DNA of 44,334 nt, taken from Chrysomallon squamiferum. Lineage: Eukaryota; Mollusca; Gastropoda; Neomphalida; Peltospiridae. Both the position numbers and the translations under genes were made by a program. Shown in pieces: positions 25,607-37,113 of the stretch. The DNA is taken from positions 22,434,921 to 22,479,254 of the forward strand of contig CM022670.1 of the NCBI GenBank assembly GCA_012295275.1, given 5' to 3'. The notes beneath the pieces were generated by a model. It was not told the origin of the DNA, made no database searches, and saw nothing but the letters and a program-made list of their open reading frames with translations. The first letter of the stretch is position 1. The number at the start of each line of letters is the position of its first letter.

Positions 25607-26333
25607 AAAGAAGAGAAAAGTTTAGAAAAAAAAGAAAAGAAAAAAGCAATAAATAAAGAATCATTACTCTCCAGAAACAAAAAATAATTAAAAAAAAAAA
25701 AATCTAGAATGCAGGTGATGCTTTTCTTGCATTCTGGGAAGTAAATTTTAAATGATTCTTTACCTTAAAATATGTCAAATTTTATAAAGTTCACACCGTT
25801 GGACTATTTTATTTTAATTTATTCTTATTATTCTTATTATTTTTTTTTTTTTTTTTTTTTCACACAAACGGACGGACCTTGGCACACTAAGGCGTTTGCG
25901 TACACACCCCTCGCACCTATCTCCTGCGTACAGGCCTGCAATCCCCAATATTTTAAAAGAGGTATTAGTGTAAACTGCCTGATGGAATTGCGGGGATTGC
26001 AACATTTCTAAAGAAAACAAATCCTCATCCAGCGTTTCAAAAATTTGAAACTGTACATTACACAGCCGATGTTTTCTGTTTTTAGATGATTATCTGTGTT
26101 TTTCATATCAGTGGTTGTCGAACTGGGTTTTCACCTCTCAGTAAAAGGATACTACGGTGTGAATGATCCATGTTGCTTTTTAAAAGAAGTATATTATTAT
26201 TACCAGCAAGCAGTGATGTCTTCTTATTACGGAATACGCCTGGGTCCGTTGCTGATGCAAGATGTGTGGGTTGTTTGTGGCGTCAGCAAAACAAAAGTTG
26301 GTAATCAAATCGGTTTGTCAACAGGACAGGACA

Positions 26334-26336
<3 letters not shown>
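25592..26336. other. Intronic/intergenic sequence with a spaced perfect inverted repeat
   Basis: Begins with a poly(A) tract (about 25577-25605). Poly(T) at about 25838-25860 precedes a less AT-rich block. TGCAATCCCC (25937-25946) and its exact reverse complement GGGGATTGCA (25992-26001) are 45 bases apart. A hAT-like end sequence (CAGTGGTTGTCGAACTGGG) starts at 26109 but no partner end was found. ORFs at 25772 and 26096 run into repeats and look spurious. Confidence 0.45.

Positions 26337-26414
<78 letters not shown>
26337..26414 (+). repeat. (AG)39 microsatellite
   Basis: 78 bases of pure AG, preceded by three copies of ACAGG. The long Arg-Glu ORFs across it are artefacts. Confidence 0.97.
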
Positions 26415-26415
<1 letters not shown>

Positions 26416-26724
26416 AAAAACAAACCAAAAAATATAATCAAATAAAAAAAAATAATAATAATAATAATAACACATTTAAAAAAAAAATCAGTAAATCTAA
26501 TTTTGGATTAATTTTCGAATATGGACAAAAGTAAAAAGAAAGAAAGAAAGAAAGAGAAATAAATAAATAAACAAAAAAGATGAAGAAATATAAACAATAG
26601 TACTCTATATTTTTATATTAAAAACTGAATAATTTTATGCTATGTCGTTCATATTAAAAAGATTAGCATCTTGAAGCGTTTATCATATAACGTGGTTTTA
26701 TATACTAATAAAACATTTTTTCAG

Positions 26725-26835
26725 CATCTGGTGTTATTTGCGTGGACTTTTATACTAGTCCAGGAGGCCCACCCCCGAAACAATTAGCTTTGGCATTTGA
26801 TGGGTTACAAATTGCCGGCATTCCCAAAACACCTG
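26725..26835 (+). CDS. Candidate 111-nt internal exon of an unrecognised gene
   Basis: Strong acceptor (acattttttcag) and donor (G|gtatgt). One frame is open for the full length: CA, then 36 codons, then G, a symmetrical phase 1-1 exon. It reads SGVICVDFYTSPGG, then PPPKQLALAFDGLQIAG, then IPKTP. The mix of hydrophobic, Pro/Gly and charged residues is protein-like and unlike translated spacer, and base composition is richer in G+C than the flanks. I cannot name the family. It joins in phase to the candidate exons at 25472 and 36637. It is not a 5' coding exon of the bHLH gene, whose ATG follows an in-frame stop. Confidence 0.55.
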
Positions 26836-27282
26836 GTATGTAGTGTCATGTTGTAGCTCTTGAGAACACTGACATAGATACACAACATCGTGTCAGATGA
26901 AGAGGATGCACGTGCTGCAGCCAATGCAAAGTCGTGTCTTGCCTGGAGGGGTTTGTTTTATAGAAGATCGTTACTGAAGAGAAAATCGTTTATTTTCAAA
27001 CACAGAACAAAACCAGAGAAACAAGAAAAGATTTACGGATTCATACTGAACTAGCAGAAAAACGATTTTTAAAATTTATGTTTCCAAATTTATGTTTATA
27101 AGCTTAGTTATTAATTGGCAATACGGTTCACATTCGGGACATACATCAGTCATTCTGAGGAATAATTAAAGAAGAGCAGGAAAGGAATGTCATTTTATTT
27201 AAAACATGAAGAAATACGAGTATCTAAGTCATCCTTGTCAATAATTATAAAAGACTGTCTGATTTAAAACTCTTGTATTGCA

Positions 27283-27782
27283 ATGGGTCGTGTTTGTTGT
27301 CCTGAGAAACGCCTGTCATCACAATGTTTGTTTCCCGACAAAAGCCGCAACGCACCATCAAAATCACGAAGTGCCACCCCGGAGCAGACGTTGCCGTTTT
27401 CAGCCAGACGTCGCGGACACACCACGAACAACGCTGCCAGGGAACGATCCAGAGTGAAGACGTTGCGATCAGCGTTTTTAGAGCTTCAGAAGTCGTTGCC
27501 TGCAGTTCCGCCGGACACGAAACTGTCCAAACTGGATGTCCTCGTTTTGGCTACGACCTACATATCCCATCTGATGAAAACACTGAATTTTATTGAATTT
27601 TCGCAAGTTTCAGAGAAGAATGGTACATTGCACCCAGTAAAGGTAAGAACAGCAAACGAAGAATAAGATAAAGAATAAATAAATTTTAATCTGGTTCAAC
27701 ATTATTATTTTTTTTTTTCAATCCAATAAGAAAACAAAATAAGTTAATTAATTAAAAAAAAAAAAAAAATAATAAAATAAAA

Positions 27783-27817
<35 letters not shown>

Positions 27818-28301
27818 CAACAACAACATTAAATTAAAAAAGTAATAATAAATAAATAAATAATAATAATATTAAAAATGTCTGCATTTTACCAGTGAAT
27901 TTTTATATTTATTCTTTACTCTTTTTTTTTAATTTTTTTTATCTATTATGATTTTAAAATGTAATGGTTTATGTAATGTTTTAGAAAAGAAAGAAAATGT
28001 AATGTAAAAAGATTAATAAACAGAAGGAGTTGTATTGGTTTTTGTTTTGCGATTTTCTTTAGGAATCTGTATTATAATTTTAATATTTAAAATAAATCTG
28101 AAATTAACTACTGTTATATAAAACAAAATGAAGTTTAAATACTAAAATTATATTATTATATTTTTAATTGGAAAATAACGAATATTAATATTGTTTTTAT
28201 TATTTTACTTTCTTTCTTTCTTTCTTCTTCTTCTTTTTATTATTATTATTATAATTATTATTATTATTATTATTATTAATATTATTATTATTATCATCAT
28301 C

Positions 28302-28391
<90 letters not shown>

Positions 28392-28704
28392 TGCAGTAGA
28401 AGCATCAGCAACAGCATTATTTATTTATTTATTTTTATTTTTATTTTTGTTGAAGTTATCTGCATGCGCTAATTCTGATATTCAGTTGTAAATGAAAATA
28501 CATTTTTTGATAAATATTTCTGTATCCAGTATCATTTAATAATATATATTCTGATAATGTTGGGGATTTTTTTTTGTTTTTTTCTTTCAGAAATGGCCTA
28601 TGAGAAGCAGACTGTATGCAGGGATTGTAGCCAATGCTAAAACGCCGACATCAAACACGACAGAGAATGAATTTAACTGGAAGCGTTTTCCCAGTTCATC
28701 TTAA
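27283..28704 (+). CDS. TCF24: bHLH transcription factor of the TCF23/TCF24 type, two exons
   Basis: Exons 27283-27642 and 28591-28704 (TAA at 28702), joined in phase 0 (AAG|gtaaga ... tttctttcag|AAA), give 157 residues. The bHLH domain is about residues 49-101: basic region [14 protein letters not shown], helix 1 [10 protein letters not shown], loop VPPDTKLSK, helix 2 [18 protein letters not shown]. The tail [16 protein letters not shown], split by the intron, is the hallmark that separates TCF23/24 from other class A/B bHLH factors. By family it is a nuclear DNA-binding or dominant-negative dimerisation partner in development; TCF23 (OUT) is an inhibitor in mammals. The start is fixed by an in-frame TAA 21 bases upstream and a strong context (gcaATGg). 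HPVK rather than HPLK, and the neighbouring ARFGEF, favour TCF24 over TCF23, but an unduplicated ancestor of both is likely. Confidence 0.93.
27759..28400. repeat. (TAA)n and (TTA)n microsatellites in the bHLH intron
   Basis: The single intron carries a poly(A)/(TAA)n tract at about 27754-27830 and a ~150-base (TTA)n tract at about 28239-28390, with (TTTC)n and TCATCA interruptions. Long Ile ORFs on both strands here are artefacts. Confidence 0.92.
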
Positions 28705-28852
28705 CAGCTGTTTCACAAAGCCACAGCAACGTGTTCAACAAACAGCAATCATGTAAAAAAGACAAAGAAAAAAAAAAAAAAACATTTTTATGATGAATTT
28801 ATAATGAATGTTGCAATATTCAAATTATAAATGTACATGTAGTATGAAAAGC

Positions 28853-28858
28853 AATAAA
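28853..28858 (+). terminator. Poly(A) signal AATAAA, bHLH gene
   Basis: AATAAA about 150 bases after the stop codon, followed by A-rich and then TGTG-rich sequence. The position fits a short 3' UTR. Confidence 0.5.
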
Positions 28859-28859
28859 A

Positions 28860-29179
28860 AGAAAATGAAATTTGTATTAAAAGTGAGATGTGTTCGCAAC
28901 TGAAACAAATAATAAATAAAACAAAAACACACACACACACATACACACAGACAGACAATTAAACAAACAAACAAATAAATAAATCTGAAAAATAGTAATC
29001 TGATTTACGTATTAACTTCATTAGATAAATTTAGTGTGTGTGTGTGTGTGTATATATATATTTGACAATGATTTATTATCATAAGTTTCCGTGATATAGT
29101 AGAATGGCGTTTTTGTTTGTTTTGTTTTTTCTTTCTTTTACTTCTCATGTGAAACATCAGCACAACATAATAATAATAT

Positions 29180-29248
<69 letters not shown>

Positions 29249-29911
29249 TGAAATAATTTAAAAAATAATAATTCATAAACATTTGAAGGTGTACTGTTGT
29301 ATGCCGTTTGACATTTCAGATTATGCTACTGAATGGACTGGCTGAATTGTTTACTTGTAAGAGAATACCTTAATCAATTACATTTTAACAAAAGGCAAGA
29401 ACGTTTTTAAAAATCATTAAAATGTACCAATGTTTGTCAAAGTCGTGATAATAAATAAATAAATTTTAAAGAGAAAAAAGAAATAGTGTATTATATTCTT
29501 GTATTTACAACTTCTATAAAAAAAAGTGCACGTGAAACTGAAAAATAAACTTTCATCAGTATCATTAAATTTTAAACATATATATATATTTTTTTCTTTT
29601 TAATTAGTTTTTAAAAAATTCATAATAGTTAGTTTGTGATTTTTTCTCCATGTGTTTGTTTCGGAAACACCGCCCCGGGCCTGCCACGTGGATTCTCCTT
29701 TGTTACTGGTAGACTTATTACCTTTGTTTTCACTGTTACAACTCGAGAACTTGCTGTTGTAGAAGGAAGTGCCCGCTGGCTAAGACATATTAAGTGTGCT
29801 ACAATACAAGACTTGTTTATTCGGAATAGTTATTATGATATGACTTGTCTCTACACTGAGTGTGTGGGTTGTATTTTTAAATTTTTAAATTTTATTATTA
29901 TTTTATGGTTG

Positions 29912-29942
<31 letters not shown>

Positions 29943-30270
29943 TGTTGTATTTTTAAAAATATTAGTCATGAGACATTGTGCTCAGGCAAAAAAAAAAAAA
30001 AAAAATGACTTTCATAAATACATTTCTGTAAATGTCATGTTATTTCTTTTTATTTTTAATAAATTTATTTGTTTACATGACAGTAGACAATACCCAGTTA
30101 CTCAGTCCTGTGGGAAAAAAAATAAATAATAAAAAATAGAAAATAAAGAGAACCGTAAATCTATTGATCATGTAGTTGTGTAATTACTTTTGTTGTTTCT
30201 TCACTGACAAATCCGGTTTTAAAATACTTCTTGTCTTTAACAGAGTAGCTGTGTGATAGAAATATGTAAC
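28860..30270. other. Repeat-rich spacer
   Basis: Holds (GT)n/(AT)n at about 29035-29060, (TAA)n at about 29167-29248, poly(T) of about 31 bases at 29910-29940 and poly(A) at 29988-30004. A less AT-rich patch at 29640-29830 includes CCGCCCCGGG and the palindromic E-box CCACGTGG (29684-29691). The 106-codon ORF at 29636 ends in translated poly(T) and is probably spurious. Confidence 0.5.
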
Positions 30271-30274
30271 CGAG

Positions 30275-30280
30275 CACACA

Positions 30281-30356
<76 letters not shown>
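30275..30356 (+). repeat. Compound (CA)n(GA)n microsatellite
   Basis: About 12 CA units pass directly into about 29 GA units (30299-30356). Confidence 0.96.
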
Positions 30357-30360
<4 letters not shown>

Positions 30361-30505
30361 TTTTATATAATTTTTACTTTAATTGTTTCTAGTTTTCTTG
30401 CAAAAATAAATAAATAAATCAATAAAATGATATACATGGTCATGGTTCTTGATAATCAAGTAGCAGTTATGTCCCCTTTTCTATATAAATTAACTACGTC
30501 CAGAC

Positions 30506-30924
30506 CAAGGGTGCGCAACCTGCGGATGTCGCCTGATCACATTGAACATTCATTTGAATTATAACGAGGCTGCGTGTCAGTATAAACACTCATACACCAA
30601 ATTTCCCATGACTGTCAGATACCGTACACAACACGGCGTCCAGTATTCATATTTAGATCTGACTGTTTTAAAGTTGTTACTTAATAAAAGTAATATATAA
30701 AATTAATAACTGTTATTTTGACTTTAATGGGAATAAGAGAGCTGAAGTAAGTTCTCATGGGAACATGTAAACGAACCCATTATTTATATGCAGCATTTTA
30801 AGTCACAGTGGTTGACTGATAGAAAATTATGGAAAATCATTCATGTTACGCTTTCAGATTTTGCGTAATCACAGTGATATTAAAGCGCTGCGGACTGTAA
30901 GATCAGAAAATCTGCCCACCCCTG
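30506..30924 (+). mobile_element. Decayed non-autonomous hAT-like element (about 419 bp)
   Basis: The left end reads CAAGGGTGCGCAACCTGCGG. The right end, reverse-complemented, reads CAGGGGTGGGCAGATTTTC. Ten of the first 12 bases match, and both resemble the CAGGGGTG(C/G)GCAA ends of Charlie-type hAT elements. Flanks GTCCAGAC (30498-30505) and GTGCAGAT (30925-30932) agree at 6 of 8 positions, as expected for an old 8-bp target duplication. No transposase frame is present, so it is a MITE-like relic. Confidence 0.7.
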
Positions 30925-31354
30925 GTGCAGATTCTGGAGCATGTATCTACCTGGACTGCGGTGTCTAGGGAAATTTAAAAAACAAACGAACAAAAAAATA
31001 AGAATAAAAATATATAAATCAACAAAACAAACAAAGCCCTCCACCCAAAAACCAAAAAAAAAAAAAAAAACAATCATAAATTTAAATAATTAAAACATCA
31101 CATTATAACTTAATATCCTTTCTATTACCATTTTTCCATATTCTCTTTTTATAATATTCACGTAATTTATTTCCTTTTCTTTATGCATTCCGTTCATTTC
31201 ATAAATACGTTACTTTAAAAGTCAGGACAGTAAAACGATAAATATTATAATCACAAACTATGAATATCTTCTTGAACTTGAGCTTTATCCAAACTTGACA
31301 GTCTTGACGTGAAAACATAAACTTTTGGCAACACTTATGTATGAGTAATTATTA

Positions 31355-31413
<59 letters not shown>

Positions 31414-31416
31414 TAA

Positions 31417-31448
<32 letters not shown>

Positions 31449-33001
31449 CAATAATTCACTACTTCCACTGCTACTAACACGTTCTCCACTTTCACAATAT
31501 TACTTTTTGATACAAAAACGAGATTATAAAACTTGGTTTGTTTTCTCTGTATTAAATACTGGCACCAAAATTAAAACAGTCATATTTATTAATTCCCTGT
31601 ATGTTAAATAATGTTGTAATTTAATATTTTTCACTTGTGAATAGTAATGACAGAAGTAATAGTAGTAGTGGTAACGGTGGGGCCATGAAGCTCTGTAGTA
31701 GAGAACCTTCGCAACAGGGTCTGTTTTCACTGGGACTGTTCCATGGCAGATAACCATATTTAAGATTTTTATTAAAATTGCAGTACTGGATTATTTCACA
31801 TGATACGGTTACTGAACTAAAATGTCCTACGTATTACAGTTTTCAAGTTACGGTTGTTTAAAATGATGCATCACAGAGTGGTGAAATAAAAACATAGAAA
31901 AGACAACGGTCAATAATTGAGAAACACTACAGTAACACTACACAGTGACTATTTATCCCCAAAACTTCACCGTTCTGTGTAGTAACGGTCCAGCGCTACA
32001 ACTGTTAAACACCGTGGACTGTTATTGTGTCTCTACGGGATTAGGTGCCCTGAAGCTTCATTTGTTTCATAGCAGATTTCTCTCCATCAGCAGTAGTCGT
32101 AGCTGTAATAGTAACAGAAACTCGTAAAAATGAAACTTTTTTTAAAAAAATCACCATTATTTTGTTAATTTGTTTAATGAAATAACACGCGAGTCGTCGA
32201 ATCTGTTCACTTTTAAGAGGAAGGAAAATAAGCGGAATCTTAAAAGGAAATTCTGTCTTGCGATAACATAATCTTTGACATCTTTCTTCCAAAACAAATT
32301 ACCTCTGGCAACACGACATTTACGTTTTTCTTTGCAAACGGTTTTCTCCTGTTACGTGCAATCTTTTATTCCGGTGTTTGAGTCGAGCGTAGGGTTTCGA
32401 CCCCAACTCACACAAGTCGCAGAGAACGCCCTTCATTCTGTCTGTGTATACGTCTAAAACAGGTTTAGAAAAGACAAGCGAGAGGAAAACAAATACTCCA
32501 CTGAACAACCATTCTCCCTTAAGCGTGGTTACCTCGGCCCTTATCTACCTCCGAGTATCGCCAATAAATATTTATACCCAGCAGCACTTCTGCTCTCAAA
32601 GTCGCACGTGCGAAAACACGCGGATAGATGGCATTGGTGCAGGGGAGATAATCCCTGGGGACATGCAGATAGTGTGCGCTCGTCTTTTGCAAATAATACT
32701 GAAAACGATAAAGATATTTTTGTTTCAATAACAAACAAGAGTTTCACATGAAAGGATTAAATGGATCATTATTTTGTATGAAATCGTTTCTGCGGCAGTT
32801 TGCTTCCACTGGTTTTTTTTATGTTTTAAGAGAAATATTACAGGGTGGAGCGGTATTAAAAATACCAAACTAACTTGAATCTGGAAATTAATGTAAATGG
32901 GTGGGGCTGCAAAAATTCTGCAATTTTTCTGTGGATTTCTAAAAACATAAAACTAGCTATATAAATTCCAAGTAATCGCATCAAGCTAAAATCCACATAT
33001 C

Positions 33002-33036
<35 letters not shown>

Positions 33037-34459
33037 GATTGTACTAAACTAATGTGGTCAAGTAAAAACCTTTTTGAAACATGTAAATTTCAGACTAATT
33101 ATAATAAGTTTTAGGTAATAGTAGAAAATGGCCTTTGCATTGAAATTCCTTAAACATATTCAGTTATAATGTCTTCATCATCACCATCATCATCACAGCT
33201 ATTCTGTCTGATTAAATTGTATTGCTATGTTCGAATGATGATAATGATTATCTTCATAATAAAATAATAAGTAATTTTAATCAAGAATTAATTTTTTACT
33301 ATATATATATATATAAAAATACCCTAATTCTGACGATGTTGAATCCAGGACTATGTAAAGTGTCATGTTTGTTAAAATGATCGAATTGTAACGAAAATAT
33401 TTTTTACCCCTTTTTTCGTTTCTGAACTGCTTTAACATAATTTAATACATACAAACCAATTTTAGCACAAATATTTATAAATTGGTGAAACTACGGCACA
33501 TTTCACGTTTTTTATATTTAGAACAATTAATGGTTTTGTAATAAACTTCTTTTGTCAAATGATAAGAGTATTTTAATTTTATTATTATTAGAAAAAATAA
33601 AATATATTTATTTTATTTTATTTTATTTTATTTTATTTTATTTTATTTATTTATTTATTATTAGATATCCATTTTTTTTTAAAAAAATTTTATTATTATT
33701 ATTAATCGGTATGTGCTGAACAACGTGCAATAAACAAACTATGCTTACAGCCTTTATCAATAATGACAAAATCATTATTTCAGAATGCTACAAAACAGCA
33801 CGATAAGGCAATTTTTTAACAGTAAATTAATTAGCAGCACTTAGCCCGATTGGCTAAAAAGAAAAATGCTCGACTCGAATATTATTTCCGATACCGAGAA
33901 ATGTAATTTCAAGCAAAAAGTTAAAAGAACAATATTTTTAAAAATAATATCTAAAAAAAAAAAAAAAAAAAATGGACGAAAAAACCCACAAAAAAACAAA
34001 CATTTTTAACTAATGAACCTTAAAAAAGTGTTTGTATATCCATATTGATTACTTTGCTGATTGAAGCGGCAATTAAATTAAAAATTAATTAATTGGCTCG
34101 CTGTGAACACATTAGCGGTTTCAGCGCACATACAGACGGGAGAAACTCCGCACAGCGTGCTCTACAGAGTGATTAAACTGTTCCTCGAACGCGCGTCTGC
34201 ATCTACGTAGTCGTGAATTACGAGGCGGAGCACGGGCTCGGGATAACCCGGGACTTGATCGCAGGACATTTCGTTGATAAGACTGGGGCGGGAACCTATT
34301 TAAAGGTTGAAGAATGTTCATTAAGATTTGAAATAATAATCAGTGTCTTCTGGGGTATAATAACACGACACTTTCCATTAATCCTGCATAACGGTGAAAT
34401 ACAGTCGACATGCGTTATCTTGTCACTAGCCATAAAGCATTTCCTTTCTTTAGCCGTTC

Positions 34460-34493
<34 letters not shown>

Positions 34494-34570
34494 CTTTGTA
34501 TATAAACAAGGATAAATTTAGATGCTTATTCTAAAGAAATGTATCTTGTCACTCTGTCGTTCTTGTTTTC
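30925..34570. other. Spacer with CpG-rich patches and microsatellites
   Basis: No supported gene. Contains (AAT)n/(AAAT)n at about 31357-31446, poly(T) at 33007-33032, (TTTTA)n at about 33602-33647 and poly(A) at 34461-34490. A 6-bp stem with 5-base loop lies at 33842-33858. Two G+C-rich islands stand out, 32380-32700 and 34100-34300. The first has a 12-bp palindromic E-box at 32602-32613; the second is CG-dense. Short ORFs in the islands are open on both strands, so coding is not shown. Confidence 0.5.
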
Positions 34571-34573
34571 GTG

Positions 34574-34576
<3 letters not shown>

Positions 34577-34630
<54 letters not shown>
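34577..34630 (+). repeat. (ATT)n microsatellite
   Basis: About 18 ATT units ending exactly at the TA that flanks the Tigger-like element. Confidence 0.95.
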
Positions 34631-34631
<1 letters not shown>

Positions 34632-34871
34632 AGGCTTAGGATGCCCTATCCAGAATACTTGGGACCGGAAGTTTTCGGTTTTCGGAATTTTTCGAATTTT
34701 TGTAATAAAAGGAGATCCTGAGAATAGGATCTGTGTCCGAATAGAAATCCCATTTATATTTCATATGATACGTATACACACAGTGTGCTAAACTATTCGA
34801 AAACTGTTACATATTACAATTTCGGCAGCATTTGAGAATTTCGGATAAGGCATCATCAAATCCTTAACCTG
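34631..34871 (+). mobile_element. Tigger/pogo-like MITE (Golem-type ends), 241 bp, TA target duplication
   Basis: The left end CAGGCTTAGGATGCCCTATC continues into CAGAATACTTGGGACCGGAA and then a TTTTCGGTTTTCGGAATTTTTCG stretch. The right end, reverse-complemented, starts CAGGTTAAGGATTTGATGAT and continues GCCTTATCCGAAAT. The ends share CAGGxTxAGGA and GCCyTATCC, with a small insertion in one. TA dinucleotides flank both sides (34629-34630 and 34872-34873). The motif CTTATCC...CTTGGGACC...TTTTCGG is the one known from Tigger/Golem-class (pogo) elements in vertebrates. There is no transposase frame. Confidence 0.8.
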
Positions 34872-34873
34872 TA

Positions 34874-35966
34874 TTTTGTTTTTAATTTTAGTTTTTAAAA
34901 TGAAAATGAAATATTAATTATTTTGGAATATTCACTTTTAAAAATAAATTTGTTGTTGTTGTTATTATTTATTTATTTATTTATTTAATTTTAATGATTA
35001 ATAAATTAAAATATACTGTTCGTTGACTGTTGGGTTGTGTGAGTGTGTGCATACCGAACTTCTGTTATTTTCTTTATTATTTTTATTTCTTATTTCTAAC
35101 TAATACTTTGTATTTTATAAAGAATGGATATTAACACATAGAAATGTAGAAAGAAGAACCAAAACTTTTGTTCTGCGTTTTGACTTCAGTTACTGAATGA
35201 TGAAATACGAAGTGTTGTTTAAAAATCACTTACTGACGAATATGACTTAATTTGAACTGCGTTAATAATAATCATGTAGGATTCGTTGTTTTGTTTTGAC
35301 AGATCTTAGAGACCAAGATCTTGTTTTAATTTTAAAACACAACTAGTGTTCACGATTTCATGACAATGTCATCATCAAAATTATCATCTTTAAAATCTTC
35401 AGTATTTATTTTATTGATTTAATGTTTATTAAATGATTTTTACGTTTTTTTTTTTTTTTATTTATTTTTTTTTTTAAAGTATACACATTCATGATATAAA
35501 AAACAAACTCACACAAACACACTTATACATACATACATACATACAGGAATTCCTTTAGGATATAAATGTCTAATTATGGTCGTGTTTACTATCATAACCA
35601 GCTGTGTGCTGCCTAATATAATAATATTTATTAGTCCTAAACCTTCTGACTCACAGACATTCTTCTTAAAACAGTTGTTCGTGATTTTTGTCAAAAATAT
35701 TTTATTGTTGCCCCGACTTGTTACAAAGGTTAATAAAATGTAAAGTTTGATAAGAGATGCTAAGAATAGAATCAAAGTTTCACACAGTCATCTAATTACA
35801 AGTTTTTTTTACATTTTGCTGTTCAGAAAAGTCAGTCTTTGCTGTAACTGTTTTCATGGCTTGTTTTTCGTTTTTTGACAACATTATAAACGTATTTATT
35901 TAATAAATTCACCAAATATTTATTATCTTTGTTATCAGTAATTTAATTACTTTTGTTTATAATGTC

Positions 35967-36014
<48 letters not shown>

Positions 36015-36066
36015 CATCATCATTATTATTATTATTATTATCATCATCATCATCATCATTATTATT

Positions 36067-36102
<36 letters not shown>

Positions 36103-36636
36103 ATTATTATTTTTATTGTACTAAAATGAAATATCTGTCATCATTATTAACGATTTATTAAACTTTTTTATGGTCTATATAATTCTTAAAGTCATCAGAT
36201 ATCTGATTTATTGTTAATATCATTTTTATTTGTCCTAGCCCAATATTTTTCTTTAAATAGGTAAAATATTTAAACTCAGTATTTTCAATAATTAAGTTAT
36301 TTGTTAAATGACATATTTTATTTAAAATTTCATAATATTAACATTTAATAAATGTATCGAAATGCTGCTATTTAATAAAACCTGCTTGCCATATTTGTTC
36401 ACTCGTATCATTTGTATTTAAACATTTTTAAAGTCTACTATTTAATACATTGCCAGCCATATCGACATTAAATAAATCATAATATTATTCATAATAATTT
36501 AATTATTTTTGTCCGTAACACCTGTTCGCATTTCAAACCGTTAATGTTAAAAGATACCATATGACATAAAAATGTCGAAATAATTTGTAAATGTTAATTT
36601 TTTTTTTTTTTTTTTTTTTTTTAATTGATAATTCAG
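34874..36636. other. AT-rich spacer or intron
   Basis: No gene seen. The main content is a composite tract at about 35971-36115: (ATT)n, ATC interruptions, then about ten GTT units. Poly(T) at 36599-36622 forms the pyrimidine tract before the candidate exon at 36637. Confidence 0.6.
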
Positions 36637-36763
36637 ACGTGTCTTTGGAATCAGGCAACATTTATTTCTTACATCCTTCACATACATCACAAAGTGGCCG
36701 TAAATCAGAGGGGCCGGTGCTGACAGATGGAGTGCACGCTAAATACTGCAGATTAGCAGATAA
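36637..36763 (+). CDS. Candidate 127-nt internal exon of an unrecognised gene
   Basis: A long poly(T) tract and attcag acceptor precede it, and a perfect GTGAGT donor follows (AA|gtgagt). One frame is open: AC, 41 codons, AA. It reads VSLESGNIYFLHPSHTSQ, then SGRKSEGPVLTDGVHAK, then YCRLAD. G from the exon ending at 26835 plus AC gives GAC (Asp), so the frame continues. The residue composition is clearly protein-like and CG dinucleotides are more frequent than in the flanks. I do not recognise the family; no downstream exon could be identified. Confidence 0.55.
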
Positions 36764-37071
36764 GTGAGTTTTTCCAGATTATTCACATCAGACAGATATG
36801 AATGTTACTCGTTGGCGGGTGTTTCGGGTAATTTTAAAAAATAATATTACTTCATAAACAGTTACGTTTCCTTCTGCCAACGTAATGAACAGTTATGGAC
36901 ATTCATTGCTCATTTACAACATTCCTTGTTGATTAATAATATTTTATACAACTGAATAAAGTCAAAAGAATGTAGAAAACGAAACGAAATGAAACTATGT
37001 GAATATATAACAAGGATATTCCACCCATTCCCGAAACAAAAGAAAGAAAAAAAAAGTATATTTGTCTTTCT

Positions 37072-37113
<42 letters not shown>

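Noticed and set aside
26109-26135. hAT-like end CAGTGGTTGTCGAACTGGG
   Set aside because: No matching opposite end or target duplication found; too short to call.
28191-28472. Long Ile-rich ORFs on both strands
   Set aside because: Translation of the (TTA)n microsatellite in the bHLH intron.
29317-29354. Possible 37-nt micro-exon between ttcag and gtaaga
   Set aside because: In the phase required by the flanking candidate exons it contains a stop codon.
29636-29956. 106-codon ORF
   Set aside because: About a third is translated poly(T); no motif.
32385-32405. B-box-like gggtttcgacccc
   Set aside because: An extra base disrupts the GGTTCGANNCC spacing; no tRNA cloverleaf.
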